A DNA stretch of 64,000 bases from Spirodela intermedia (Eukaryota; Streptophyta; Magnoliopsida; Alismatales; Araceae), in the NCBI GenBank assembly GCA_902729315.2, contig LR746265.1, forward strand, positions 8,861,392-8,925,391, written 5' to 3'. Below are positions 1 to 12,238 of this stretch, one piece after another. Within the stretch, counting starts at the first letter, position 1; each line of letters begins with the position of its first letter. The notes under the pieces are model-generated. The model did no database searches. It saw nothing but the letters and a program-made list of their open reading frames with translations, and was not told the origin of the DNA. The translations under genes were made by a program, and so were the position numbers.

Positions 1-1873
1 TAAGGTTTAGTTTCAACCTCCCATCACTCCTGCCAAGGGAATCTTTAAATACTGCTGTTTTATGTTGTCTCTTTCATTTTCCTGCGGTGGGTGTAGGTAG
101 CACTGAAGTTTGAGCATAGAAATAGCACGGGTTGCAGATTTGGCCCCCCATATGAATGGCAAGTTTATGAGTAAGAAGACACCCCCTACTGCTCTAATTT
201 ATTACATATTGTGTCGATCTAAAACTATGTTCTTCATCTGACTTTGTGAATATGGTTTTAGCCATCTCAAGGGATGCTATGGATTGCCTAGGGTGCACTA
301 CAAGGGCCGCCAAGGAGATTATTTCGTCATGGTTGGCGTAGAGTTTTTCATTTTATTGTTTCCTCGAATTATGTTTTTTATTGAAAGCTAATTATGATAT
401 TGTTGATGATGATTGCTGCAGATCATGGACATCCTTGGACCAAGTCTCCTGGATGTGTTCATATCCATTGGGCAAGTGTAAGAAAATAATCTTGACTTCA
501 TATTCAAAGTCAATATTCTGTTGAGAATTGTGCTATTGAGTTTGACTAACTCCTTGGACAGAATGCCACCAAATATGGTGGCTTGTATTGCTGTGGAGGC
601 AATATCCATCCTTGAGAAGCTACACCAAAAAGGGTACGTATGGCTTTGTGGCAGTGTGATATTTTTTCAATTAAATTTTTGCAAAGGTCACAGTAATCAA
701 TTCATTGCTCCCTTGTGCACTCCCCTCCCTCCCTCCACCCACACAAAAAAAAAAACATGCCAGGTTTGTGCATGGAGACGTCAAGCCAGAGAATTTATTG
801 TTGGGTAGACCCGGAAGCTCAGGGGAGAAGAAGCTTTTTCTCATCGACTTTGGGCTGGGTATGTTGCTGCATTCCAATCACTTCTTGTTTTCACCTTTCG
901 CACCTATTGATTTTAGAGTAGGGTTTGTTTTTCCAAGTATATAAACAAATTCGTCTTGACTGAGAAGTCCCTGTCTGTATCAACATCAGTGATATTTTTG
1001 TGCTTTGTTCAGAGCCTGTACAAATGCTAATTGGTGTCATTAATATTTTAATCAGCTTCAATGTGGAGGGACAGTTTGTCAGGCCAGCATGTCAGCTTAT
1101 GCCAACAGCCAGATAATTTCAGGTTTTTTGGGAAACGATATTCTATTTTTTCCCTAAATTCTTAGCTAAGAGGAGGATTCATAAAATCTTACCCCTACCT
1201 TACTATCTATCTCATGTTCCCTAGGGGCACAACACGATATGCAAGCGTCCATGCACATTTAGGCCTCACAGCGAGTAGAAGAGATGATCTTGACTCATTG
1301 GCCTACACTCTGATTTTTTTGATTAAAGGAAGGCTGCCGTGGGAAGGCTATCAGGTTTGCTTTGACCTCTACTTGTACATGTTCTCCCATCTCTTTGATT
1401 GATCACTTGCTGATTCTTATGCCAACTATGTAGGGGAATGACAAGAGGTTTCTAGTCTTCATGAACAAGACTGTAACCTCCCCCGAGACGCTGTGTGGTG
1501 GCTGTCCCCCTCCTTTTGCACAATTCCTTGAAGCAGTGAAGAAGATACAATTTGTTGAGCAGCCCACCTACTCGAAGCTCATTTCTCTTTTTGGAAGCTT
1601 GATATGCCCCCCCTGCACCCTGTTAAAGACCATTCGGATTGATGCAATTTTGAAGGTGGTTGCAAACATGACATCACTGAAATTACCTCACATATTTTTA
1701 TTTTATGTCAGATGGTTTTATCTCTTTTTCATGGCTCTATCATCTGTTGTTAAATAGGCTGACCATGTTTCCAACAGGTTCACCAAAAACGTGGAAGATT
1801 GCAGGTAAATAATGAAGAAGATGAGTGTCATAGAAAGAAACGGATAAAATGTTTGATTGATGACAGACCATGA
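1..1873 (+). CDS. MLK/PPK-type casein kinase I-like protein kinase, copy 1 (5' part outside window)
   Basis: Serine/threonine kinase of the plant MUT9-like/photoregulatory (CK1-related) family. Spliced exons I infer: 1-4 (tail), 97-170, 262-331, 422-477, 562-633, 764-858, 1056-1122, 1225-1354, 1434-1655 and 1778-1873. All have GT/AG borders, and together from base 97 they give 882 nt (293 codons plus TGA) without an internal stop. Visible motifs are the ATP-binding lysine in VALKFEHR, the catalytic loop HGDVKPEN, the metal-binding DFG in LIDFGLG, and [10 protein letters not shown] and [11 protein letters not shown] typical of CK1-like kinases. The protein ends in a basic tail (KKRIK) soon after the kinase domain, whereas family members usually continue for a few hundred residues, so this is a shortened paralogue. 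It is about 99% identical by eye to copies 2 and 3. Whether it is expressed cannot be seen. Confidence 0.85.
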
Positions 1874-3430
1874 CCATGTACATGTAAGAATATAAATAAA
1901 ATCTGTAAAGTGCCAATTGAGAAAACATAAATCTCATGACTAAATTATTTATTATTATTGTTATTATTTATTCATAAAGAAAACGATAGTTTAAAAGCCT
2001 CATATTAAGGGCATGAATATAATACTTTTTTAATGTAATCATAGCTATTGATAAAGGTGTGTAATTAATATTTATGCAAAAACAGAAACTATATCAATCA
2101 ATGATAATAATACAAGACAATCATTTAGAGGGCGTGAGTATAAGTAGATATTTATATCATAGTTACTCTTGCTAGGAATATGTATCATTTATTGCCAACA
2201 TTTAAACTTTAGAAATGTTTTGTACCTACTATCTATTCACCTTAGAAATGGCACCACTTTGGACGTAACCTATTGAGTACAGGAATATAATATGTTTAAG
2301 TACATTCACACTTACAAATTATCAGAAATAATTATTAGACCGATAAATGTAAATTTTATGCATAAATAATGAATATTACTTTTTTATAAGAAAGCTGGCA
2401 CATAAAAATACAGTATTAAAGGGAAGAAATCTAATATTATTTCATACAATCATAATGATTAGTTGCAATGAATAATTACTATAGTTTACCAAAATGAAAA
2501 TTTTATCAGTAAATAAATGAACACTACAAGTATTGGATTAAATGGCACGAATTTGATAGTTTAGGTTATATTTATAATTACTAATCACTATGATTAAAAT
2601 TATTTATTAGAATATGTAAAGTTATGAAGAAATAAGAATTATGTATTGGAAGCTTATGTGTCCACCAAAGGACACACATCCACCCCATAATGTGTTTAGA
2701 ACCACATGTAGTCCAAAACTGAAAGTAATGTAATGTCGTAATTGGTTCCCATCATAGTAAAAGTATGATTTCTTTAGTGATGATCTAAAAATTAAGAAGC
2801 ATCTAGATTCATAGAAGATTGGGTATATAAAGAGGAGTTTGAAATAAAAGTCGCATAGTTATGCTTTGTAATGTTTTCAATTTGAAAAGCATATCTTGAC
2901 AAAGTTAAATCTTATATGATTCACATGAATGAATGTCATCGTATATACTTTTTATACATTGCACCCTCTAGATGTTTTCCTAAACTTGAAGAAAAATGTA
3001 CCCATCGTCAAATCTTGATTCATTCTATTGATGAGTGGAAAATAAATTTCTTGTCTAAACTAAGACTTTAAGCATAAGTAGGAAGTTATTGTATTAACAA
3101 GTGTGCCGACCATCACATTTATAAGGATAATGAATTAATCATGGAAAGTATTTATTGAAACAAATTATTATCTATTTTGACTGTAGTCTAATGTACAATT
3201 GTAATTAAGAGTTACATAATTCTATATGCGACCCCTATTAAATGTTTTTGAGCCAAATCTATATTGTATATAAATTTGTATATAGTTTTACACATATAAA
3301 ATGAGATTTTTGCCTTTTTAAGAGTACACGTACAATATTTTCAAGTAAATTGATAATATTTTCAAGTACAATATTTTTACCTTTATTATTTGTTAATATA
3401 ATGTCTTTTTTTGTCATAATAGGAAACCAC
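1874..3430. other. 3' flank of kinase segment, non-coding
   Basis: AT-rich DNA following the kinase stop codon, including a short ATT microsatellite near 1947-1975. I see no gene. The same sequence follows copy 2 (23324 down to 21761, reverse) and copy 3 (54773-55855, truncated), so it belongs to the duplicated host segment. It ends where LTR L1 begins. Confidence 0.7.
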
Positions 3431-5112
3431 TGAGTTTTTATTATCATGAGTTAATAATTAGTAAATAATATATTTTTAACCTTATCTCATGATAAATAGA
3501 CTTATATTTTTATTAAATTATGAAAAATAGTTTTCAATAGATTAATGTGATTTTTTTAGCTAATTAAATAATTTTTTATGTATTTATATGATTTTTATAA
3601 TCCTATTTTTTAAAATAAATCAAGAAAAAAATTAAAATAAAAATATAGCAAAAAGAGGGGACCCATCAGCCAACTAGGCCTACAAGTAGGTCAGAAGGGT
3701 AGTCGGGGGGAGCCGCGAGCAAGGGCTTGGGTGACTAGGACCAATGGAGCCATGTGTGCATCACTCCCTTTCCACGTCATCGGTGGCCAGCCAAGTCTGA
3801 GGCAAAGAGTGGTTGTACATGTGAGAGAAATTTACTCATTACTTGTTGACGTGACTCAGTCATTGTATATTAAATCACACAAATCTAAAATTTATAAAAC
3901 TAGAAAATATGAATTTTTGGATATTTAGAAGTATTTCTAAATAAATATATCAATTATAATTCAATAAAACTTTCATAAATAGCAATAATTTTACAGGACA
4001 AGCACAAAGATATAATATAATATTTGGTAAGTATTCATAATTTTTCTCAATGAATATGATTTTCTATAAATTTTATACCAAGAAATAAAAAGAAAATATA
4101 TTTAAAATTCACAAAAAAGGGAAATAAGGGTGCGGATGTCAAGATGACATCAGCGCCCTGCGAATGCGAATTGGGCATAAATAGAATTCCACGCAAAAAT
4201 TCTTACGTAAGTGATTATAGATGATTTAATTAATCAAATTAAGATCTATAAAAGTCAAAAGAGTCATAATAGAATGAAGTATATTTTGGTAAATTAAAAT
4301 CATAAATATTATCACTAATTTTTAATGAAGCATAAAGTAAGTTAAAAGTAAGAAAATAGAGTTTCGACGTCACAACGAGAATGCATCGACAATACATTAG
4401 AATCTTGAGCATTGGGGAGGATTGTTGTGCAATGTCCACAACCTCGAAAGCTCTCCTTGGACAAAGGCAATGTGGACAATCTCTAAATCTCCTTGCGAAG
4501 TCTAGAGATCAATGAAGTGGGTCGTCGAATCGTCTCTGGCAGCTGTCACCTGACGAAGTAGAAAAACGGCAACTTTGTGGCTCTCTAGTGACTATCACTC
4601 GATGGAGAGGAGCTAGATGGAGGTGGGGCACGTGTCAGGGAACTTCATCTTCAGGTCTGCGTAGTAAGAGGAGGCTCTTCATCACATCTAGTATGCTCTC
4701 AAGAAGTGGCGACTCGTCTCCCAGCAGATCGTCCTCTTCCCAATGACGGCTTGTTCGTCAATCAATCGGAGATGCTTTACTCGATAGATTTGCAATCCTT
4801 TTATCGTGAATTGTTCAATAATTTTAGTAACAATACTCTGCAAATCATGTTGACGAGATTTTCACTAATGATCTAGCAATTCTGGTTGCTGAATCCTTCA
4901 CCGGCGATCTGCAAGAAAGTCGTGATAATCAGATTAAAAAAATATGAGTTTTGGCTCTAGGAAGATTCGAACCCGCGCTGGTCGCCCGCCCCCCTTCTGA
5001 GGAAGGTGTGACACGGGTTTAGTCCCACATCGATTGTGCGCCGAATTTTCGGGCGAATATGTAGTAATGTTAGATTTCTAAGCAAAGTCTCTTCTCTCAC
5101 ATGTACGACCAC

Positions 5113-6619
5113 TGACGTGACTCAGTCGTTGTATGTTAAATCACGCAAATATAAAATTTATAAAACTAGAAAATACGAATTTTTGGATATTTAGAAGTAT
5201 CCGAAATAGAGTTCCGCCCGACGATTCTTACGTAGGTGATTACAGACGACTCAATTAATCAAATTAAGATCTGTAAAAGCCGGAAGAATCGTAATTGAAC
5301 GAAGTATAGTTTGGTTAATTAAAATCAACAAAGTATCACTAAATGAAGCGTAAATTAAATTGAAAGCAGGAAAATAGAGTTCCGGCGTCAAGATGGCGAT
5401 GCGTCGGCGATGCACCGGAATCCTGAGCGTTCGGGAGGATCGTCGTGCAGTGTCCACGGCCTCGAAGGCTCTCCTTGGACAAAGACGACGTGGGCAATCT
5501 CTAGATAAAGCAGGAAAACAGAGTTCCGGCGTCGCGACGGCGACGCGTCGGCGATGCACCGGAATCCTGAGCGTTCGGGAGGGTCGTCGTGCAGTGTCCA
5601 CGGCCTCGAAGGCTCTCCTTGGACAAAGACGACGTGGGCAATCTCTAGATCTTCTCGCGAAGTCTAGAGACCAATGAAGTGGGTCGTCGAATCGTCTCCG
5701 GCGGCTGTCACCCGGCGGAGCGGAAAAACGGCGACTTTGCGGCTCTCCGGCGGCTGTCACCCGACGGAGAGGGGCTGGATGGAGGTGAGGCGCGTGTTAG
5801 GGAGCTTCATCCTCAGGTCCGCGCAGCAAGAGGAGGCTCTTCATTGCATCTGGTACGCTCTCAGGAGGTGGCGACTGGTCTCCCGGCGGATCGTCCTCTT
5901 CCCGACGACGGCTTGTTCGTCGATCAATCGGAGATGATTTACTCGATGGATTGCGATCCTTTTATCGCGAATCGTTCAGAAATTTTAGTAGCAATGCTCC
6001 GCGAATCGCGTTGACGAGATTTTTGCCGATGATCCAGCGATTCCGGTTGCTTAATCCTTCACCGGCGATCTGCAGGAAAGTCGCGATAATCAGTTAAAAA
6101 TATATGAATTTTGACTCTGGGAGGATTCGAACCCACGGCGGTCGCCCGCCCATTTAGTCCCACATCGGTTGTGCGCGGATTATTCGGGCGAATATATAGT
6201 GAAGTTATCTTTCTAGGCAAAGTCCTCTCGCGTGTACGATCACTCCTTGCCCCACAGCCGGCTGACCACCGGTGACGTAGAAGGGGAGTGGCGCACACGT
6301 GCCCCTATCGATTCAAGCAAGCTGCTCGAGCCCTTGCTCGCGGCTACTCCTCGACTGCGCTTCCGACCCGCTTGCGGGCCCGGCTGGCCGGCGGATCCTC
6401 CCATTTTGCAATATTTTTATTTTTATTTCTTGTTCTTCATTTATCTCAAAACTAAGACTGTAAAAATCGTATAAAATCACATAATTACCCAAAAATTCAC
6501 GTTAATCAACTGAAAACCACTTTTCATACTTTAACACAAATATAAGTCTATTTATCATGAGTTAAGGCTAAAACTATATTATTTACTAATTATTAACTCA
6601 TGATAATGAAGACTTATCA
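5113..6619 (-). mobile_element. Solo LTR L3 (antisense) nested in L2
   Basis: TG...CA ends with the target duplication ACCAC at 5108-5112 and 6620-6624. It carries the 144-bp tandem duplication of the young subfamily but has lost about 260 bp near base 5200 and about 22 bp near 6151. It is nearly identical to the LTRs at 9403-11173 and 40503-42271. The long GC-rich open frames inside it are not genes. Confidence 0.93.
6156..6198 (+). promoter_or_regulatory. USE-TATA module (U6-like) in L3, antisense to the LTR
   Basis: AGTCCCACATCG at 6156-6167 matches the plant snRNA upstream sequence element. It is followed after 25 bp by TATATA at 6193-6198. The next TTTT run is at 6404-6407. Confidence 0.5.
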
Positions 6620-7028
6620 ACCACTCCTTACCCCATAGCCGATTGGCCACCGGTGACATGGAAGGGGAGTGGCACACACATGCCCCTATCTATCCAAGCC
6701 GCTCGAGCCCTTGCTTGCGACTACTCCCCAACTATGCTTCCGACCCGCTTGCAGGCCCAGCTGGCCGGTAGGTCCCCCTCATTTTGTCTTTTTTTTATTT
6801 TTTTATTTCTTTTTCATCATTTATCTCAAAATTAAGATTGTAAAAATTATATAATTTCATATAAAATCACATAATTACCTAAAAATTCACATTAATTAAC
6901 TAAAAACCACTTTTCACACTTTAATGCAAATATAAGTCTATTTATTATGAGTTAAGGTTAAAACTATATTATTTACTAATTATTAACTCATGATAGTGAA
7001 GACTTATCACTTGTAAATGTGATATTAC

Positions 7029-7071
7029 TATATATTCGCCTAAAACTTTGGCACACAAGCGATGTGGGACT
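7029..7071 (-). promoter_or_regulatory. USE-TATA module in L1, antisense to the LTR
   Basis: On the minus strand AGTCCCACATCG (7071-7060) precedes TATATA (7034-7029) by 25 bp. L1 is an old copy whose 25-bp spacer differs at many bases from that of the young LTRs. Confidence 0.45.
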
Positions 7072-9402
7072 AAACCTACATCACACCTTCCCTTGAAAGA
7101 CTTTGAAGGTTTTAAGACCTAAATTACTCCTTAGTTATAATAGAGATATACTATGATGATGTCACTTGATAAGGGTATTAGAGTATTTATTTCAATCTCT
7201 CTCATGTAGGCGGGCAATCAGCACGGGTTTGAATCTTCCTAAAGCCCAATGAAAGATTATCCTGACTTTCTTATAGATCACTAGTGAAGGATTAAGCCAC
7301 TAAAATTATTAGATTATTGGTAAAAAAAAATTCAACGCAATTTGCAAAGCATTGTTACTAAAATTGCTAAAAAACAATTTGCGATAAAAGGATCATGAAT
7401 CTATCGAGTAAATCATCTTTGATTGATCGATGAACAAGTTGTCATCGAGAAGAGGACAATCTGTCAAGAGACGAGTTGCCACCTCCTGTGAGCATACTAG
7501 ATGCGATGAAGTGCCTCCTCTTGTTGCATAGACATGAGGATGAAGCTCCTTAACACACGCCCCACCTCCATCTAACTCTTCTGCGTTGGGTGACAGCCAT
7601 TAGAAAGTCACAAAGTCATCATTTTTTCATTTCGCTGAGTGACAGCTGCCAGAGATAATTTGACAACCTATTTTATTGATCTTTAGAGTTCACAAGGATA
7701 TCTAGAGATTGCCCACGTCGTCCTTGTCGAAAGAGAGCCTTTGAGGCTGTAGACACTGCACAACAATCTTTTCGAATGCTCAAACTTCCCGTACATCATC
7801 GACACATTATTGCCGTGATGTTGGAACTTTATTTTTCTACTTTCAACTTAATTTCTAATTCATTTAGTGACAATTTGTGTGATTTAAATTTACCAAACTA
7901 TATTTGATTCAATTACGATTCTTCCACCTTTTACAGATCTTAATTTGATCAATTAGATTGTCTGTAATTGCTTATGCAAAAATCGCTAGACAAAACTCTA
8001 TTTCTATTTGATTCACGTTCGTCAGGTGCTGGCATCATCCTAACATCCATACCCTTATTTTCTTTTTTCACAAATTTAAGTATATTTTATTTTTATTTCT
8101 CATAAAAAAATTATATTCTTTGAGAAAAATATTAAAAAGTTACCCAATATTATATTACATCTCTATGATCGACTTGGAAAATTACCACTATTTTTGTAAA
8201 TTTGATTTAATTATAATTGATATATTTGTTCAGAAATACTTCTAAATATCTAAAAATTAGTATTTTCTAGTTTTATAATTTTTAAATTTACGTGATTTTT
8301 ATTTTTTATTTTTTATTTTTTATTTTTTATTTTTTTAAATTTACGTGATTTACAATACAACGACTAAGTCACGTCAAAAGGTTTTTCACCTTCCTATGGA
8401 GATCAAACATAAGGCTTATTAAGTTATTAAGAATCTTAATCTTTCTTTAGACGCCATAGGTAAGCACCGTATGTTGCAATTGCAAGAGCTTCAAGAAGTA
8501 CCCAATGAGATGTACGAGAAGTCTCTAATTTACAAAGTAAAAATGAAGGCTTTTTATAACAAGAAGGAGAGCAGAAAGAGTTTTCATGAGCATCAAAAAG
8601 TTTGGCTTTACAATTCTCGATTGAAACTATTCCTCGAGAAATTAAAATCTAGATGGGATGGACCATACCTTGTGATTAAAGTTTTTGACTGTGGTGCAGT
8701 ATTAATTACAGATCTGAAAATTGGTAAAATTTTTAATGTGAATGGGCAAAGATTAAAACCTTATTTAGAAATGAACCCTCCTTCTTTACCCATTTCCACT
8801 CAATTATATGATCCATTGACATGACTCAGTCGTTGTATGTTAAATCACGCAAATATAAAATTTATAAAACTAGAAAATATAAATTTTTGGATATTTAGAA
8901 GTATTTCAAAATAAATCTATCAATTATAATTCAATAAAAATTCCAAAAATAGCGGTAATTTTGCAGGTCGATCATAGGGATGTAATATAATATCTGGTAA
9001 TTATTCAGAATTTTTCTGAATGAATACGATTTTCTTACGAATTTTGTACTATGAAATAAAAAGGAAATATATTTAAAATTCATGAAAAAAAAGGAAATAA
9101 GGGTGCGGGCGTCAGGATGACGTCAGCGCCCGGCAAATACGAATCAGGCAGAAACAGAGTTCCGCTCGGCGATTCTTACGTAAGCGATTACAGATGACTT
9201 AATTAATCAAATTAAGATCTGTAAAAGTCGGAAGAATCGTAATTTAACGAAGTTTAGTTTGGTAAATTAAAATCACACAAAGTATCACTAAATAAAGCGT
9301 AAATTAAATTGAAAGCAGGAAAACAGAGTTCCGGCGTCACGACGGCGATGCGTCGGCGATGCACCAGAATCCTGAGTGTTCGGGAGGATCGTCGTGTAGT
9401 GT

Positions 9403-11173
9403 TGATAAGTCTTCATTATCATGAGTTAATAATTAGTAAATAATATAGTTTTAGCCTTAACTCATGATAAATAGACTTATATTTGTGTTAAAGCATGAAA
9501 AGTGGTTTTCAGTTGATTAACGTGAATTTTTGGGTAATTATGTGATTTTATACGATTTTTACAGTCTTAGTTTTGAGATAAACGAAGAACAAGAAATAAA
9601 AATAAAAATATTGCAAAATGGGGAGACCCGTCGGCCAGCCGGGCCCGCAAGCGGGTCGGAAGCGCAGTCGGGGAGTAGCCGCGAGCAGGGGCTCGAGCGG
9701 CTTGCTTGGATCGATAGGGGCACGTGTGCGCCACTCCCCTTCCACGTCACCGGTGGTCAGCCGGCTGTGGGGCAAGGAGTGGTCGTACACGCGAGAGGAT
9801 TTTGCCTACAAAGCTAACTTTACTATATATTCGCCCAAATAATCCGCGCACAACCGATGTGGGACTAAACCCGCGTCACACCTTGTTCAGGGGCGGGCGA
9901 CCGCCGCGGGTTCGAATCCTCCCAGAGTCAAAATTCATATATTTTTAACTGATTATCGCGACTTTCCTGCAGATCGCCGGTGAAGGATTAAGCAACCGGA
10001 ATCGCTGGATCATCGGCGAAAATCTCGTCAACGCGATTCGCGGAGCATTGCTACTAAAATTTCTGAACGATTCGCGATAAAAGGATCGCAATCCATCGAG
10101 TAAATCATCTCCGATTGATCGACGAACAAGCCGTCGTCGGGAAGAGGACGATCCGCCGGGAGACCAGTCGCCACCTCCTGAGAGCGTACCAGATGCGATG
10201 AAGAGCCTCCTCTTGCTGCGCGGACCTGAGGATGAAGCTCCCTAACACGCGCCTCACCTCCATCCAGCCCCTCTCCGTCGGGTGACAGCCGCCGGAGAGC
10301 CGCAAAGTCGCCGTTTTTCCGCTCCGCCGGGTGACAGCCGCCGGAGACGATTCGACGACCCACTTCATTGGTCTCTAGACTTCGCGAGAAGATCTAGAGA
10401 TTGCCCACGTCGTCTTTGTCCAAGGAGAGCCTTCGAGGCCGTGGACACTGCACGACGACCCTCCCGAACGCTCAGGATTCCGGTGCATCGCCGACGCGTC
10501 GCCGTCGCGACGCCGGAACTCTGTTTTCCTGCTTTATCTAGAGATTGCCCACGTCGTCTTTGTCCAAGGAGAGCCTTTGAGGCCGTGGACACTGCACGAC
10601 GATCCTCCCGAACGCTCAGGATTCCGGTGCATCGCCGACGCATCGCCGTCGCGACGCCGGAACTCTGTTTTCCTGCTTTCAATTTAATTTACGCTTCATT
10701 TAGTGATACTTTGTTGATTTTTATTTACCAAACTATACTTCGTTCAATTACGATTCTTCCGGCTTTTATAGATCTTAATTTGATTAATTGAGTCGTCTGT
10801 AATCGCCTACGTAAGAATCGCCGGGCGGAACTCTGTTTCCGCCTGATTCGCGTTCGCCGGGCGCTGACGTCATCCTGACGTCCGCACCCTTATTTCCTTT
10901 TTTTTTGTGAATTTTAAATATATTTCCTTTTTATTTCCTAGTATAAAATTCGTAAGAAAATCGTACTCATTGAGAAAAATTCTGAATAATTACCAGATAT
11001 TATATTACATCCCTGTGATCGACTTGGAAAATTACCACTATTTTTCGGATTTGTATTGAATTAAAATTGATATATTTATTTTGAAATACTTCTAAATATC
11101 CGAAAATTCGTATTTTCTAGTTTTATAAATTTTATATTTGCGTGATTTAATATACAACGACTGAGTCACGTCA
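9403..11173 (+). mobile_element. Solo LTR L5 (sense) nested in L4
   Basis: 1771 bp, starting TGATAAGTCTTC and ending TGAGTCACGTCA, with the target duplication AGTGT at 9398-9402 and 11174-11178. It contains the 144-bp tandem duplication and is nearly identical to the solo LTR at 40503-42271. The 169-codon and shorter frames inside are by-products of GC-rich sequence. Confidence 0.95.
9824..9866 (-). promoter_or_regulatory. USE-TATA module in L5, antisense to the LTR
   Basis: Minus strand: AGTCCCACATCG (9866-9855), a 25-bp gap, then TATATA (9829-9824). The sequence beyond has no TTTT until just before the LTR's AT-rich part. Confidence 0.5.
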
Positions 11174-12238
11174 AGTGTCCACAGCCTCGAAGGCTCTCCT
11201 TGGACAAAGACGACGTGGGCAATCTCTAGATCTCCTCACGAAGTCTAGAGATCAATGAAGTGGGTTGTCAAATCGTCTCCGGCGGCTGTCACCCGGTAGA
11301 GCGGAAAAACGGCAACTTTGCGGCTCTTTGGCGGCTGTCACCCGACGGAGAGGAGCTGGATGGAGGTGAGGCGCGTGTTAGGGAGCTTCTTCCTCAGGTC
11401 CGCGTAGCAAGAGGAGGCTCTTCATCGCATCTGGTACGCTCTCAGGAGGTGGCGACTGGTCTCCCGGCGGATCGTCCTCTTCCCGACGACGGCTTGTTCG
11501 TCGATCAATCGGAGATGATTTACTCGATGGATTCGTGATCCTTTTATCGCAAATCGTTCAGCAATTTTAGTAGCAATGCTCCGCGAATCACGTTGACGAG
11601 ATTTTCGCCGATGATCCAGCGATTCTCGTTGCTTAATTCCTTCACCGGCGATCTGCAGGAAAGTCGCGATAATCAGATAAAAATATATAAATTTTTACTC
11701 TGGGAGGATTCAAACCCACGCCAGTCGCCCGCCTCTTCTGAGGAAGGTGTGACGCGGGTTTAGTCCCACAGCGGTTGTACGCCGATTTTTTAAGCGAATA
11801 TATAGTAATGTTAGCTTTCTGAGCAAAGTCCCTTCTCTCGCGTGTATGACCACTCCTTGCCCCACAGCCGGCTGCCCACCGGTGACGTGGAAGGGGAGTG
11901 GCGTACGCGTGCCCTGTCGGTCCCCAAGTCAAGCCGCTCGAGCCCCTACTCGCAGCTTACTCCCCGACTGCGCTTCCGACCCGCTTGCAGGCCCGGCTGG
12001 CTGGCGGGTCCCGCCATTTTTGCAATATTTTTATTTTTATTTCTTGTTCTTCATTTATTTCAAAAGTAAGACTGTAAAAATTGTATAAAATCACATAATT
12101 ACCCAAAACTTCACGTTAATCAATTGAAAACCAAAAATCATTCTTTAACACAAATATAAGTCTATTTATCATGAGTTAAGGCTAAAACTATATTATTTAC
12201 TAATTATTAACTCATGATAATGAAGACTTATCATCCAT

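Larger units (their letters stand above)
3847..7009 (-). mobile_element. Solo LTR L2 (antisense), itself split by L3
   Basis: LTR pieces 3847-5112 and 6620-7009, reading TGACGTGACTCAG... to ...GACTTATCA on the plus strand. It interrupts L1, with the perfect 5-bp duplication CTTGT at 3842-3846 and 7010-7014. The mirrored L1 copy (20383-21760) lacks this insertion. Many C-to-T/G-to-A changes make it older than L3. Confidence 0.9.
3431..8376 (+). mobile_element. LTR L1 (sense), split by nested LTR L2
   Basis: Family LTR present as 3431-3846 and 7010-8376. The start is altered (TGAGTTTTTATTATC), and the end is the usual ...CTAAGTCACGTCA. A (TTTTTTA)n microsatellite lies at about 8292-8340. L1 abuts the kinase flank on the left and integrase coding sequence on the right, so its own flanks do not match and it marks an old recombination or insertion junction. 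The same LTR, without the nested insert, is at 20383-21760 in the mirrored arm. Confidence 0.8.
8817..12233 (-). mobile_element. Solo LTR L4 (antisense), split by L5
   Basis: Pieces 8817-9402 and 11174-12233. The target duplication TCCAT is at 8812-8816 and 12234-12238. The mirrored arm has the unoccupied site at about 19942-19946, and joining the flanks with one TCCAT restores exactly that sequence. It keeps a decayed USE (AGTCCCACAGCG, 11762-11773) 25 bp before TATATA (11799-11804). Confidence 0.93.

Noticed and set aside
5113-6619. Possible DNA transposon with terminal inverted repeats
   Set aside because: The ends TGACGTGA and CTTATCA are not inverted copies of each other; TG/CA ends, 5-bp duplications and a primer site next to the same sequence elsewhere identify it as an LTR.
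10282-10791. 169-codon open frame in an LTR (also 5251-5760 and 40886-41395), and 87-113-codon frames beside it
   Set aside because: Lies wholly inside LTRs, is open on both strands because of GC-rich content and a 144-bp duplication divisible by three, is lost in older copies and resembles no protein family.
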